Source: an uncultured Bacteroidales bacterium | Lineage (GTDB): Bacteria; Bacteroidota; Bacteroidia; Bacteroidales; Paludibacteraceae | Reading direction: 5' to 3' | Assembly (NCBI GenBank): GCA_902783545.1 | Contig: CACZRD010000056.1 | Span: forward strand, 1-58,461 | DNA: 58,461 bases | Shown: positions 7,874-17,500 of the stretch, piece by piece | How positions within the stretch are numbered: the first letter of the stretch is position 1 | Layout: every line of letters begins with the position of its first letter | Position numbers and translations under genes: made by a program | Notes under the pieces: generated by a model | What the model was told of the DNA's origin: nothing | What the model saw: only the letters and a program-made list of their open reading frames with translations | Database searches by the model: none

Positions 7874-7903
7874 TTTGAAAGTTGAAAGTTTAAAGTTGAA
7901 AGA
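7874..7903 (+). repeat. GTTGAAA heptamer repeat upstream of a start codon
   Basis: Four units of a 7-base repeat (ttgaaa, gttgaaa, gtttaaa, gttgaaa) fill the gap between the first two operon genes and end one base before the next ATG context. The frame is open through the repeat from a TTG at 7875, but translation there would only add a repeat-encoded stretch in front of the lipoprotein signal. Confidence 0.8.
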
Positions 7904-7904
7904 T

Positions 7905-8393
7905 ATGAAAATCAAACAATCGCTTGGATTGTTGGCATTGGTTGCCGTGATTGCCGTGCTGGCTGGTTGCGGAGTAAAGAAATCCCAAGCCAACTACGAT
8001 TTCAAGAGCAAGGTGCTCTCCAGTAACTATGACGGCACGTTCGTCATCCGCACCCAGGTACGTGCACGTAATGCCGCTATCGCCTTCACCGATGCACAGC
8101 GCAAGGTGGTGCAAGAGGTGATCTTCGACGGCGTGGACGCAGGTTCGAACGGTGTAGAACCGCTCAAACCGATTCTGTTCGACATGAACGCGCGCCGCAC
8201 GTACGAGGATTACTTCGCTACGTTCTTCCGCGACGGAGGCGAGTGGACGAAGTACGCTAACCTGAGTGACAAACGTACCGGTACGACCACCTACAAACGT
8301 AACGGCGTGCAGTCCATCGAGACCGTGACCGTGACCGTGGATCGCAAATCGCTGCGCGAGAAGCTGATAGCTGATGGTATATTAGAAAAATAA
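7905..8393 (+). CDS. Lipoprotein of unknown function, paralogue of the preceding gene
   Basis: The product has 162 residues and starts with a lipoprotein signal (MKIKQSLGLLALVAVIAVLAGCG, lipobox LAGC). The mature part resembles the preceding gene product (see there), so the pair looks like an old duplication in which one copy became lipid-anchored. The ATG at 7905 is chosen rather than the upstream TTG at 7875, because the longer version would begin with repeat-encoded residues and bury the signal peptide. Twelve bases separate its stop from the next ATG, so the genes are co-transcribed. Family not recognised. Confidence 0.8.
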   Translation: MKIKQSLGLLALVAVIAVLAGCGVKKSQANYDFKSKVLSSNYDGTFVIRTQVRARNAAIAFTDAQRKVVQEVIFDGVDAGSNGVEPLKPILFDMNARRTYEDYFATFFRDGGEWTKYANLSDKRTGTTTYKRNGVQSIETVTVTVDRKSLREKLIADGILEK

Positions 8394-8405
8394 TCCCTTA
8401 CGAAT

Positions 8406-9365
8406 ATGAAGAAGTACTTATTTATTGCGGCAATGCTGACGATGTCGCTTGCCGTATTCTCACAAGCCAAGAAACCGACTCTGATGGTTATGCCGAGCGA
8501 TGCCTGGTGCTATCAGAACGGATATATGAAAATCATCCCTGACGGTGAGGGACATGAGGCGCAGATTCCCGACTACGAGGAAGCACTGCGCACGAGCATG
8601 GATCTCAAGCTCGCCATCGCCAAGATCAACGATCTGATGGCGGAACGCGGATTCCCGCTCAAGGATCTGGAGCAACAGGTCAAACTCATCCGTCAGCAGA
8701 CTGCCGAGCAGAATCTGGTAACCAGCAAGTCCGGCAACGAGATGGCGGAGTCGCCTGTTGACAATCTGCTGCGCGTAGCCAAGGCGGACATCATAATCGA
8801 GCTCACGTGGGACATCAAGGAGCAGGGACCGAAACGTACGCTCAGTTATATCCTCGAGGGCAAGGACAGCTACACCGGCAAGAGCATCGGCGGCAGCAAC
8901 GGTACAAGCAGCCCGTCGTTCTCGGCTGACGTGAGCGTACTGCTCGAGGAAGCCGTAGTTGCACACATCGACAACTTCAACAGCCGTCTGCAGGCATACT
9001 TCGACGACCTGTTCGCCAACGGCCGTGAGGTATCGCTGGAGATCCGCGTGTTTGCTGACAACGCCGCCGGCATCGACCTCGAGAGCGAGGTGGGTACGGA
9101 TGGCGAGGAACTGGCTGAGGTGATTGACGGCTGGATGGCTACGAACACCGTGGAAGGCCGATTCACCAAACTCGGCTCGTCGGAGAACTACATCGCCTAC
9201 GAGCAGGTGCGCATTCCGCTGTACAGCAACAGCGGCGTAGCTATGGATACCGAGGCGTTTGCACGCAAACTGCGTAACTACCTGCGCAAAGAGCCGTTCA
9301 ATATCCCCGTCAAGATCATGAACCGCGGTCTGGGCAAGTGCATACTCGTGCTCGGAGAGAAATAA
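8406..9365 (+). CDS. Exported DUF6175-like protein
   Basis: The product has 319 residues with a signal peptide (MKKYLFIAAMLTMSLAVFSQA). The start of the mature protein, KKPTLMVMPSDAWC, and the central AKADIIIELTWDI segment match my memory of the Bacteroidales family DUF6175. The layout is an alpha/beta domain with a central VSVLLEEAVVAHIDNFNSRLQAYFDDLF helix pair, then a second domain ending GLGKCILVLGE. It recalls the fold style of LpoB/CsgG-type envelope proteins, but that is inference only. It is the third gene of the operon. Function unknown. Confidence 0.75.
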   Translation: MKKYLFIAAMLTMSLAVFSQAKKPTLMVMPSDAWCYQNGYMKIIPDGEGHEAQIPDYEEALRTSMDLKLAIAKINDLMAERGFPLKDLEQQVKLIRQQTAEQNLVTSKSGNEMAESPVDNLLRVAKADIIIELTWDIKEQGPKRTLSYILEGKDSYTGKSIGGSNGTSSPSFSADVSVLLEEAVVAHIDNFNSRLQAYFDDLFANGREVSLEIRVFADNAAGIDLESEVGTDGEELAEVIDGWMATNTVEGRFTKLGSSENYIAYEQVRIPLYSNSGVAMDTEAFARKLRNYLRKEPFNIPVKIMNRGLGKCILVLGEK

Positions 9366-9373
9366 CCACAAGC

Positions 9374-9393
9374 ATCGACCATACATGGTCGAT
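9374..9393. repeat. 20-bp palindrome, copy 1
   Basis: atcgaccatacatggtcgat is an inverted repeat in the 55-base gap between two operon genes. Related copies lie at 17829-17848 and 45281-45300, each also between co-oriented genes. It could form a small hairpin in the transcript. Confidence 0.75.
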
Positions 9394-9420
9394 CATACTA
9401 ACACTTATAACAGAACCAAC

Positions 9421-10365
9421 ATGAAAAAGTCATTGATTATAGCATTGCTTGCAAGCTTCACGCTGAGCATGCAGGCACAGAAGCAAGTAGCACCGGAGAA
9501 CACCCTGGCGATGCGCGTACTCGTTGAGGAACCCATTGAGCCCGCTCCGCCTGCTTCCAAACAACTCATTGAGAACAAACTGAACGCACTGCTCACGCAG
9601 AACGGCGTAGCCTCGATGGATTACCTCGGGCAGTTCTTCATCACCGCCCGCGCGCTGCCGCTGAGCAAGGATATTATCGCTGGTCCTCCGACGAAGATCA
9701 GCGAGACGATGGAGGTCACGTTCTACATCGCCGACTACTACAACCAAGTCGTTTTCTCCACCACCAGCGCTACCGTCAAGGGTATAGGCGAGACGGAGTC
9801 GAAGTGCTACCTGAACGCACTCAAGCAACTCAAGCTCAACACCCCGCAGATGCAGCAGTTCGTGGATGAAGGCAAGAAGAAGATCATCGCCTACTACAAC
9901 AGCCAGGCTGACAAGCTGATTGCCCAGGCACAGACGCTGAGCAAGATGAAGAACTACGAGCAGGCGCTGTGGATCATCTCCACGATCCCCGCAGAGTGCG
10001 ACAAGTACAATGAGGCACTGAAGGTCGGTATCGACATCTACCAGGAGTACATCGACCACACCTGCAACGTCAATCTCGCGCAGGCCCGCACGGCGTGGGC
10101 AAGTGACCAGAACGCTCTCGGTGCAGCGGCTGCCGGTGAGTACCTGAGTCAGATCCTGCCCGACGCCAAGTGCTACGGCGACGCGATGGAGCTCTACAAG
10201 GAGATCAAGGGCAAGGTGCTCGACGACTGGAAGTTCGAGATGAAAGTCTATCAGGACGGCGTGGACACCGAGCGTGAGCGCATTCATGCAATACGCGACG
10301 TCGGCGTGGCATTCGGCAAAGGACAGCAGCCTGTCACCACCAACCTGATGAACTTCATTCGCTAA
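9421..10365 (+). CDS. Exported protein of unknown function with helical repeat region
   Basis: The product has 314 residues with a signal peptide (MKKSLIIALLASFTLSMQAQ). The first half holds a beta-rich domain (MEVTFYIADYYNQVVFSTTSATVKGIGETE) with a KCYLNALKQLKLN helix. The second half is alpha-helical, with a TPR-like stretch (KNYEQALWIISTIPAECDKYNEALKVG and AMELYKEIKGKVLDDWKFEMKVYQDG). The ATG at 9421 begins the signal peptide; the frame upstream to 9385 would only add codons from the palindrome region. It is the fourth gene of the operon. Family not recognised with confidence. Confidence 0.78.
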   Translation: MKKSLIIALLASFTLSMQAQKQVAPENTLAMRVLVEEPIEPAPPASKQLIENKLNALLTQNGVASMDYLGQFFITARALPLSKDIIAGPPTKISETMEVTFYIADYYNQVVFSTTSATVKGIGETESKCYLNALKQLKLNTPQMQQFVDEGKKKIIAYYNSQADKLIAQAQTLSKMKNYEQALWIISTIPAECDKYNEALKVGIDIYQEYIDHTCNVNLAQARTAWASDQNALGAAAAGEYLSQILPDAKCYGDAMELYKEIKGKVLDDWKFEMKVYQDGVDTERERIHAIRDVGVAFGKGQQPVTTNLMNFIR

Positions 10366-10385
10366 ACGATACAAACCAAACAACA

Positions 10386-11774
10386 ATGATACAATCCAAA
10401 ACCGCAACTATGTGCATTATACTCCTACTGGCTTCAGTGGGAGTATTTGCACAGACCAACGAGGAACTCACCTACCGCCGCAACGCACTGGCTGAGGCAA
10501 TGATCTACCACTCCGAAGACACCTTCGGACGGAACATCCAAGAGGCGTTTGAAGCGATCCCGATCAGTGACAAGTACGACGACCACTCTATTGGCATCCG
10601 CATCATCGACAACGATTATATACCGAACGTGCGCAAGAAGTCGCACGGCTTGGTGAAAGCCCAGTTCGGCAAGTCGCTGAACAAGGAAGACGTGCGCCTG
10701 AACGGAGAGATGCTCGAACGCATCCTTAACAACGCCGACTGCGCCAAGTGGATGGTTGCACGCTGGTTCGGTTGGGACAGAGCGTACATCGAATCGCTGC
10801 AAGCTGACACGCAGATGCCGGAAGACATCAAGGACTCCCTCCTGCTCGATGCCATGACGATGAATATGCGCCTGATCCAACAGCGCGGACAGTATAACGC
10901 CAGCGATCTGGATGTCATGCTCGCCGGACACACCGCACGAGGCATTGCAGCGCTATCCGATGCCGGCGAGGAGCTCATCGGTAACACGTTCATGCTCATC
11001 AACGACATTACGTACGTCACGACCGAGGAACGTGCTGCCGTAGCCAAGCTGACAATGAACATCATCGGCGGCGTGCTCGATGCCTTCACCGGTGGGCAGG
11101 GTGGCAGGGATATGGCTAAGACTGGCGGGCAGATCGCCGACAGCTTCACGGGATTCACCGTGCGTACGCACTCCTACCTCTACCAACTGGACTGGAACGA
11201 CTCCATCGCCGCGATCTTCTACGACCGCTACTACACCGCTACGCCGAACAGAGAGAAAGCTTTGGCGTTCCTCGAGGACTCCACATCGTTCCGCGTGAAG
11301 TATGTTGCTCACGAATATGAGTACGACGGCAAAGCCGAACTCAAGGGTAAGTACGACCGCCGCGAACTCGTCAAGACGATCTGCGCGCGTTCGATCGATA
11401 AGAACATCGCTGCCCTGCAACTCGCTTACGAAGACTTCAAGGTCAAGACGCCTGTTTACGAGATCGTCACCAATGACAAAGGCAAGGTGCTCGGTTACTC
11501 AGCCAAGATTGGCTTGAAAGAAGGTATCACCGAACAGTCGAAGTTCCAGGTCATTGAGCGCGTCATCGACCCTGTTACGCAGACTTCAACCTACAAACAT
11601 ATTGCCGACCTCAAGCCTGTGAAAGGCCAGATCTGGGATAACCGCTACAACGCTGTTATTGAAGACGCCAAGGACGCCAACCTCAACGCTACCCTGTTCA
11701 AGAAAACCGGCGGCGGCGAGATCCTCCCCGGCATGCTCATCATCGAAGGTAAATACAAGAAGGTGACACAGTAA
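10386..11774 (+). CDS. Large exported protein of unknown function, last gene of operon
   Basis: The product has 462 residues with an N-terminal signal (MIQSKTATMCIILLLASVGVFAQ); the second Met at 10410 is an alternative start. Around residues 210-250 there is a glycine-rich hydrophobic stretch, MNIIGGVLDAFTGGQGGRDMAKTGGQIADSFTGF cut by polar residues. It might be membrane-active or a structural loop. The C-terminal 130 residues are beta-rich (VYEIVTNDKGKVLGYSAKIGLKEGI; GGGEILPGMLIIEGKY) and resemble a small barrel or SH3-like unit. It is followed by a strong terminator. I do not recognise the family. Confidence 0.78.
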   Translation: MIQSKTATMCIILLLASVGVFAQTNEELTYRRNALAEAMIYHSEDTFGRNIQEAFEAIPISDKYDDHSIGIRIIDNDYIPNVRKKSHGLVKAQFGKSLNKEDVRLNGEMLERILNNADCAKWMVARWFGWDRAYIESLQADTQMPEDIKDSLLLDAMTMNMRLIQQRGQYNASDLDVMLAGHTARGIAALSDAGEELIGNTFMLINDITYVTTEERAAVAKLTMNIIGGVLDAFTGGQGGRDMAKTGGQIADSFTGFTVRTHSYLYQLDWNDSIAAIFYDRYYTATPNREKALAFLEDSTSFRVKYVAHEYEYDGKAELKGKYDRRELVKTICARSIDKNIAALQLAYEDFKVKTPVYEIVTNDKGKVLGYSAKIGLKEGITEQSKFQVIERVIDPVTQTSTYKHIADLKPVKGQIWDNRYNAVIEDAKDANLNATLFKKTGGGEILPGMLIIEGKYKKVTQ

Positions 11775-11807
11775 ACAAGCCACCCTCAAGCCAATCAAAC
11801 ACAAAAA

Positions 11808-11833
11808 ATAGCCCGAGCAAATGCCCGGGCTAT
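11808..11833. terminator. Bidirectional terminator between convergent genes
   Basis: An 8-bp stem (atagcccg / cgggctat) with a 10-base loop lies between the end of the exported-protein operon (+) and the end of the SusCD-type operon (-). It is preceded by an A-run and followed by a T-rich stretch, so it can act in both directions. Confidence 0.8.
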
Positions 11834-11862
11834 CTTATTGACTTGTAAAGTCGGGTTAGTGA

Positions 11863-12735
11863 TTATTGAGCAATTTTCTCAACCTTAACCTCACCCTTAG
11901 GACCGTTGGTCGAAGTAAAGGTGTAACGAACCTTGTCACCCTCAGCGAATGCATCGCCTTCATACGGATACCATGACTCAACGATTTCCTCACCGTCAAC
12001 GAAACCGATGTTGCAACCGAAGTTGTCACCGTTGTCAAGTTTAATGGTCAACTCATAGGTGAATACCCCATTACCCTTAGCTTCCATGTCAGCCCACTGC
12101 CAGCCATCATATTTGTCTTCTTCTTCATTGTAAACAGTGATGTTAGCAGCTTTGATCTTAGCAGCAGTAGCTACACCATAGTTAGCGCACGGCTTGTTCT
12201 GCCAGCCACCAATGGTCAGATAAACAACTGCACCAACTGCGTCAGCTGTGAACTCAGCAGCCTGTTGGCCCTGGTCATCTACCAACGAAACAGCAGCAGC
12301 ACTTGCCTCATCAATTTCTACCTTGCTGGAATTCCACTGCGAGCTCCAGTCACTCGGAATGTTACCATTCTCATCGGAAAGCAACATCTTGCAGTGTCCC
12401 ATGTACTCAGCGATATCCTCGGTTCCTTCAGGAATAGCGATAACTGCTTTGTACCAGTTAGCAAAGTCAGCAATCTCAGCGAACTTGGTAGCGGTAGCCG
12501 GATCTATGCTCCAACCTTCATAACCACCTTCCATATAAACATCCTTGCAGATGCCATCAGGAATGTAAGCAACTACTGTGATAGCGCCATCAGTAGCTTC
12601 AACGTCAGGCTTCTCTGCACTCGGAGTCGGGGTCGGAGTCGGAGTCGGAGTCGGAGTCGGCGTCGGTTCATCTTTCTTGCAACCTACCATAGCGATGGTA
12701 GCAACGGCCAAAACGGCCATAAACAACTTTTTCAT
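11863..12735 (-). CDS. SusE-like surface lipoprotein with Pro-Thr linker
   Basis: The product has 290 residues. A lipoprotein signal (MKKLFMAVLAVATIAMVGC) is followed by a flexible linker of seven Pro-Thr pairs and then two beta-rich domains with many aromatic residues (GGYEGWSIDP, YDGWQWADMEAK, ESWYPYEG). Its place as the last gene of a SusC-SusD operon points to a surface carbohydrate-binding lipoprotein like SusE/SusF. Trp-rich surface loops fit glycan binding. The linker is coded by a hexamer repeat (12621-12668), so its length could change without breaking the frame. Substrate is not known; the permease upstream suggests an alpha-glucan or disaccharide. Confidence 0.8.
   Translation of the reverse strand: MKKLFMAVLAVATIAMVGCKKDEPTPTPTPTPTPTPTPSAEKPDVEATDGAITVVAYIPDGICKDVYMEGGYEGWSIDPATATKFAEIADFANWYKAVIAIPEGTEDIAEYMGHCKMLLSDENGNIPSDWSSQWNSSKVEIDEASAAAVSLVDDQGQQAAEFTADAVGAVVYLTIGGWQNKPCANYGVATAAKIKAANITVYNEEEDKYDGWQWADMEAKGNGVFTYELTIKLDNGDNFGCNIGFVDGEEIVESWYPYEGDAFAEGDKVRYTFTSTNGPKGEVKVEKIAQ
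12621..12668. repeat. Hexanucleotide repeat coding the Pro-Thr linker
   Basis: Seven to eight units of ggagtc (with ggggtc and ggcgtc variants) on the plus strand encode the Pro-Thr linker on the minus strand. Because the unit is two codons long, slippage would alter linker length only. Confidence 0.85.
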
Positions 12736-12801
12736 ACAATTTTAGAATTTAAAAAGTTAATAATTTTGTTTATTATGAAGTGTTTTAACACTTTTTCGTT
12801 A

Positions 12802-14496
12802 TTAATATCCGTTAGCATCGTTAATGCCGGCAAGATTCGGGTTAGCGATTACGTCCGAATTAGGAATCGGGAAGATATTGTACTTCTTATCCATGTTCTT
12901 CGGAGCATCGCCTGACTTAGCATTGCCACGACCTTCCCAGTTGCGCGTAACACCAGGACCTGCAAACTGACCAAAACGAACGAGGTCAATACGACGGCGG
13001 CCTTCAAGCCAGAACTCACGTGACCACTCATCCAACAGGAAATCCTCTGTAACCGTAAACGGTGCAGTATTGTTTGCACGGTCACGCAGTACCTTGATTG
13101 CATTAGCAGCTGCAGTAACGTCACCTTTGCGGAACGAAGCCTCTGCATAAGTCAGGTAAGCCTCAGCAACGCGGAAGAACGGGATATCCGTATCAGGCCA
13201 TGCAGGGTCTTGACCTTCATATGTCTCGGGTTTAACGGCGGTAGAATAAACACCTGTCCACTTGCACTCGCCCCAGCAGTCATACATCTCTGACGATTTA
13301 GTACCTTTGAGATCCCACTCGTGCGCATTGGATACTTCAACCGAGTCATTCAACTCTTTGTCCCACTCCTTATGCGTAGTACCATTATCATAATACGAGC
13401 ATAAGATTGCACGGTCATCACCAAGGAGTGCCGGCATATTGTACTCGTGATCCTTGATCGAAGCCGCTGTAGTGAGATCTACAAAGTGCTCAACCATCTC
13501 CGGCGATGAGCGGAAGCATGACCATGTATCAGTCGATCCGGCCGGCATCCAGTTTGCATCACGGAAACTGCTCACCAAGAAACGTGCGCCACCCCAGGCT
13601 TGGCAGAAGTTACCATCTTGATAAATCAAAAGGATAGCCTCATCTTGAGCGCCATTGGTGCAATTGTCACCCATGAACAACTTCTGATATGCACTATACT
13701 TATAGCCACCTTCACCGGTATGATCCGTAGGCGTAGTATAAATCTTGTATTGAGATTTCATAACCAAGTCTGCATATTTAATAGCATCGTCCCAACGCGC
13801 TGTTCCGGTGTAAACCTCAGCGTTCAAGTACAAACGAGCCAACAGCAACTCGGCAGCAACTTTATCAACACGGTAAATTGACAAACGCGTAGCGGGCAAC
13901 TTGGCTTCCAAATCCAGAAGTTCTTCTTCAAGCCATGCAAACAGTTCTGCACGAGTCTTAGCTTTTGGAGCTTCTGCCGTTACATGCAACGAGAACGGAA
14001 CCTGGCCATACATATCCAAAAGATAGTAGTAGTTCACCGCGCGCACGAAACGCACCTCTGCACGTTGGGTGAGAGTCTTCTCGTCGGTTTGGTCTTCCGT
14101 CTTGTCCAAGAAGTGGTTGCACAACGTTACATCAATGAACAGACGATAGTACAAACCTTTAACCAAAGCGTTTTCTGAATCCCAGTTCATGATACGCAGG
14201 TCGGCAACGCCCGGGTCACCCCATACCCACCAACCTTCTTCGGTCGGGAATTCATTCAGCTCCCATAACATACGATAGAATGCCGATGTACCGCCATCGA
14301 TACCCTCGATGTCGCTATCACCGTCAGGACCGGTCTGTCCCGGCATAGCAAATGTTGCGTATACTTTTGAGAAGACTGCATCCTGATCGAACTCCATGTA
14401 TATGCTGGGATCGTCCGGAGTGCGGTCTAACGAGCAGGCTGTCATTAAGAGAGCTGCTACAGCGCAACTAAGAACGGATAAAATATTCTTTTTCAT
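12802..14496 (-). CDS. SusD-like nutrient-binding outer-membrane lipoprotein (locus 1)
   Basis: The product has 564 residues and is the RagB/SusD lid that sits on the TonB-dependent SusC channel and captures glycan at the cell surface. It has the lipoprotein signal MKKNILSVLSCAVAALLMTAC, the helical TPR core (AEVRFVRAVNYYYLLDMYGQVPF is the typical SusD phrase, here shown in two parts by its flanking residues) and the C-terminal block FRVAEAYLTYAEAS, WSREFWLEGRRRIDLVRFGQF and the ending NPIPNSDV-like IFPIPNSDVIANP. It lies 15 bases downstream of its SusC partner and shares its transcript. Confidence 0.95.
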   Translation of the reverse strand: MKKNILSVLSCAVAALLMTACSLDRTPDDPSIYMEFDQDAVFSKVYATFAMPGQTGPDGDSDIEGIDGGTSAFYRMLWELNEFPTEEGWWVWGDPGVADLRIMNWDSENALVKGLYYRLFIDVTLCNHFLDKTEDQTDEKTLTQRAEVRFVRAVNYYYLLDMYGQVPFSLHVTAEAPKAKTRAELFAWLEEELLDLEAKLPATRLSIYRVDKVAAELLLARLYLNAEVYTGTARWDDAIKYADLVMKSQYKIYTTPTDHTGEGGYKYSAYQKLFMGDNCTNGAQDEAILLIYQDGNFCQAWGGARFLVSSFRDANWMPAGSTDTWSCFRSSPEMVEHFVDLTTAASIKDHEYNMPALLGDDRAILCSYYDNGTTHKEWDKELNDSVEVSNAHEWDLKGTKSSEMYDCWGECKWTGVYSTAVKPETYEGQDPAWPDTDIPFFRVAEAYLTYAEASFRKGDVTAAANAIKVLRDRANNTAPFTVTEDFLLDEWSREFWLEGRRRIDLVRFGQFAGPGVTRNWEGRGNAKSGDAPKNMDKKYNIFPIPNSDVIANPNLAGINDANGY

Positions 14497-14511
14497 AATG
14501 GCAATAATTTT

Positions 14512-17500
14512 TTAGAATTGAATGCTGCAACCCAGGGTTGTAGTCAAACAACGCGGGTAAATGTTATTGTCGATACCGCCGAAGATTTCCGGGTCAAGTC
14601 CCTTGTATCCGGTAATCACGAAAGGATTCGATACTGTGCAGTAGATACGTGCATGGAGTTTATTGTTCGTAACTTTCTGATCGAAAGTGTAACCGAGCGT
14701 AATGTTGTCAACGCGCAGGAACGATGCATTCTCCACGAAGTAGTCAGACATAAACCAGTCAGAGAATGTTGTCAGACTTGTTGTGCCATCTGCATTATAT
14801 ACCATTCCGTACAGGTTGTTGCTTTGGAAGCCGGTCTTCCAATACAGATCATATGCCTTACTCAATACGCTGTGATAGCCACCGTTTTGGCTCTGGAATA
14901 CCTTGTTGGGCTCTACCCACTGCAGACCACTTGCCAAAACATCGTTGTATACATAGTTTCCTATGGAAGCACGCATTGTGATACCCAAGTCAACGCCATA
15001 GAACTGCCACTTGCTCTGCAAGCCAAGAGTTACTTTGGCATCCGGCGACTGATACATATATTTATCATCCGGAGTAATCTTGCCATCAGGGATATCCTTA
15101 CCATTTGCATCCTTCGCACCGGCACGGTCCATAACGTAGAAAATCGGATTGCCGTCAGCATCGACACCTTTCTTCGTTTCATATACCAGGAAGGACGATG
15201 CAGCATAGCCAACCTTGTGAGCCTGTACAGTGTTACCTGTACCGGAAGATATACCACCTGTGGAAATATAATAATCTTCGCTTGCATCACCGATGAGTGA
15301 GGTAATCTTATTATCGTTCCATGTAGCGTTCAGACCAAGATCCCATTTGAAGTTCTTGCGGTCGAATACAACAGCATTGAATGCGAACTCAACACCTTGG
15401 TTGCGCAACGAACCTACGTTGGTAACCACAGAGTTGCGGAAGTTTGTACCCACAGGAACATTGACCGTTGAAATCAGGTCACGCGTATCACGATAGTAGT
15501 AATCCAAGTTCATGCTCAAACGGTTGTTGAGGAACGCGATGTCGATACCAGCATTGTACGTAGTCGTCTTCTCCCATGTCAGATCCTGGTTGTATGCACC
15601 CGGACGGAAGCTGTAATATACGGGGTTACCATTTACATCCACAGCAGCTGTACCGGTACCATCATATATCGGATTACCATTCGCATCATACTTCAATGCG
15701 TTGGATTCGCCACCGACAGGATAGTAGTTGTGGAATTCCGAGATAGTATAAGTCGGCATATAATAGTAATCATAACCGATATCTTGCTGACCTGTAATAC
15801 CGTAACCAAGACGGAGTTTGAAGTCAGAGATAGCGTTCACATCCTTGAGGAAAGTCTCTTTGATCTTCCAACCAAGAGCAACAGATGGGAACAGACCCCA
15901 GCGGGCATTTTCGCCATTTACAGTCTTGCGGGCGAAACGCGACGAACCGTCAGCACGGAACGTTGCGGTCAAGAGTACTTGGTTCCAACCATTCCAGTTC
16001 AAACGTCCGAAGTACGATTGCAGCGCATTGTCTGTCATGCTCTCTTTGGTATATGAGTTAGTGAAGCGCTTGCCACGCAGAGCGGGATCTTTGTGCGTGT
16101 TACGATAGTAACCGGATCCGTCTGTGAAGGAATGTTGATAGAAATACTGACTCTCGTAACCAATCATGATATCGAAGTGTTGGGTCTCTGAGAAATCCTT
16201 ATAATACTGAGCATATGCCGAGAATTGGAGGTTATATTTCGATTTCTCGGAGAAACCTTCCCAACCATAATAGTGGTTTGTATAAGAATACTCGCTCACG
16301 CTGGTGTTTTGCTTACCATAGGAATAGTCAGCACCGAAGTTAGCGTGCAAGCGCAGATCCTCGAATCCATGAATTTTGTAATCAACCTCCAAATTGCCTA
16401 CAAACGAACCGGCATTGGCTTGATCGTTCTTCAGATCCAAAGCAGCCACAGGGTTACCTGTCGATTGAGCATTTGTGGTGTAAGGCCATTCGGGGTCACC
16501 ATAGGCACCCTTCTTAACACGCTGGTAGTAACCGCCGAACCACTTATCAATGATCTCTTGTGTGGACAAGTCAGCAGGGTTTGAGTTCGTAGTACCGCCG
16601 CGTACCGGCATCGTCGGATCCATAGAAAGAGATCCACCTACCACACCACCGTCTGCATAACGGTTGTAGATGTACATACCTTTTGCATTGAGGTTGAATG
16701 CCAAGTGCTTGTCAAGGAACGTCGGGCTAAGGTTCATGCTCGCCGTTACACGTTGCATTTGCGAAGTCTTGATGATACCATTCTGGAGCGTATAACCAAT
16801 CGAGAAACGGTAAGGCATATTTGCTGTACCACCTTGAATAGAGAGGTTATGGTCGGTTGACGGAGCAACGCGGTAAATCTCAGACTGCCAATCGGTATTG
16901 TTCGTACCGAGGAACATCGTTTTCTTTTCTGCATGATTGCACAACGGACCGGTAGCATACTCACGCAACTGATCGCCGGTCAACACCTCCATGCGGTTGG
17001 TGAGAGCACCCATCGAAACGTTACCTTCATAAGAGAATTTCGGTTTCTGGTTGGCATTACCTTTCTTGGTTGTGATGATGATGACACCATTGGATGCACG
17101 GCTACCATAGATAGCTGTTGCAGAAGCGTCCTTCAGTACAGTGAACGACTCAATATCGCTCGGGTTAACCATTGACAACGGGTTTGCTACACCTTGGATA
17201 CCATTGTTATCCATAGCCAGACCGTCGATAACGATAAGCGGTGAGTTGGAAGCGTTCAACGAAGCACCACCACGGATACGGATTGTACCGGCGCCACCAG
17301 GCGTACCATCAGCGGATGTTACGTTCACACCGGCAATCTTACCTTGGATCATGTCTTGAGCGTTGGTCGTCAGACCTTTGTTCATTTCATCCGGTTTGAT
17401 TGCTGTAACTGAACCGGTAGCATCGTTCTTCTTAACAACACCGTAACCTACTACGACCACCTCTTCCAGAAGCTCGCTGTCCTCGTGCAGACGTACGTTC

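Noticed and set aside
7875..7904. TTG start upstream of the lipoprotein gene
   Set aside because: It would translate the GTTGAAA repeat ahead of the lipoprotein signal.
8460..9386. Long open frame opposite the DUF6175-like gene (308 codons)
   Set aside because: It has no domain, no signal and no promoter, and runs antisense to a clear exported protein. Codon use of the real gene keeps the opposite frame open.
9430..10407. Long open frame opposite the fourth operon gene (325 codons)
   Set aside because: Same reasoning: an antisense shadow with leucine- and valine-rich translation and no recognisable motif.
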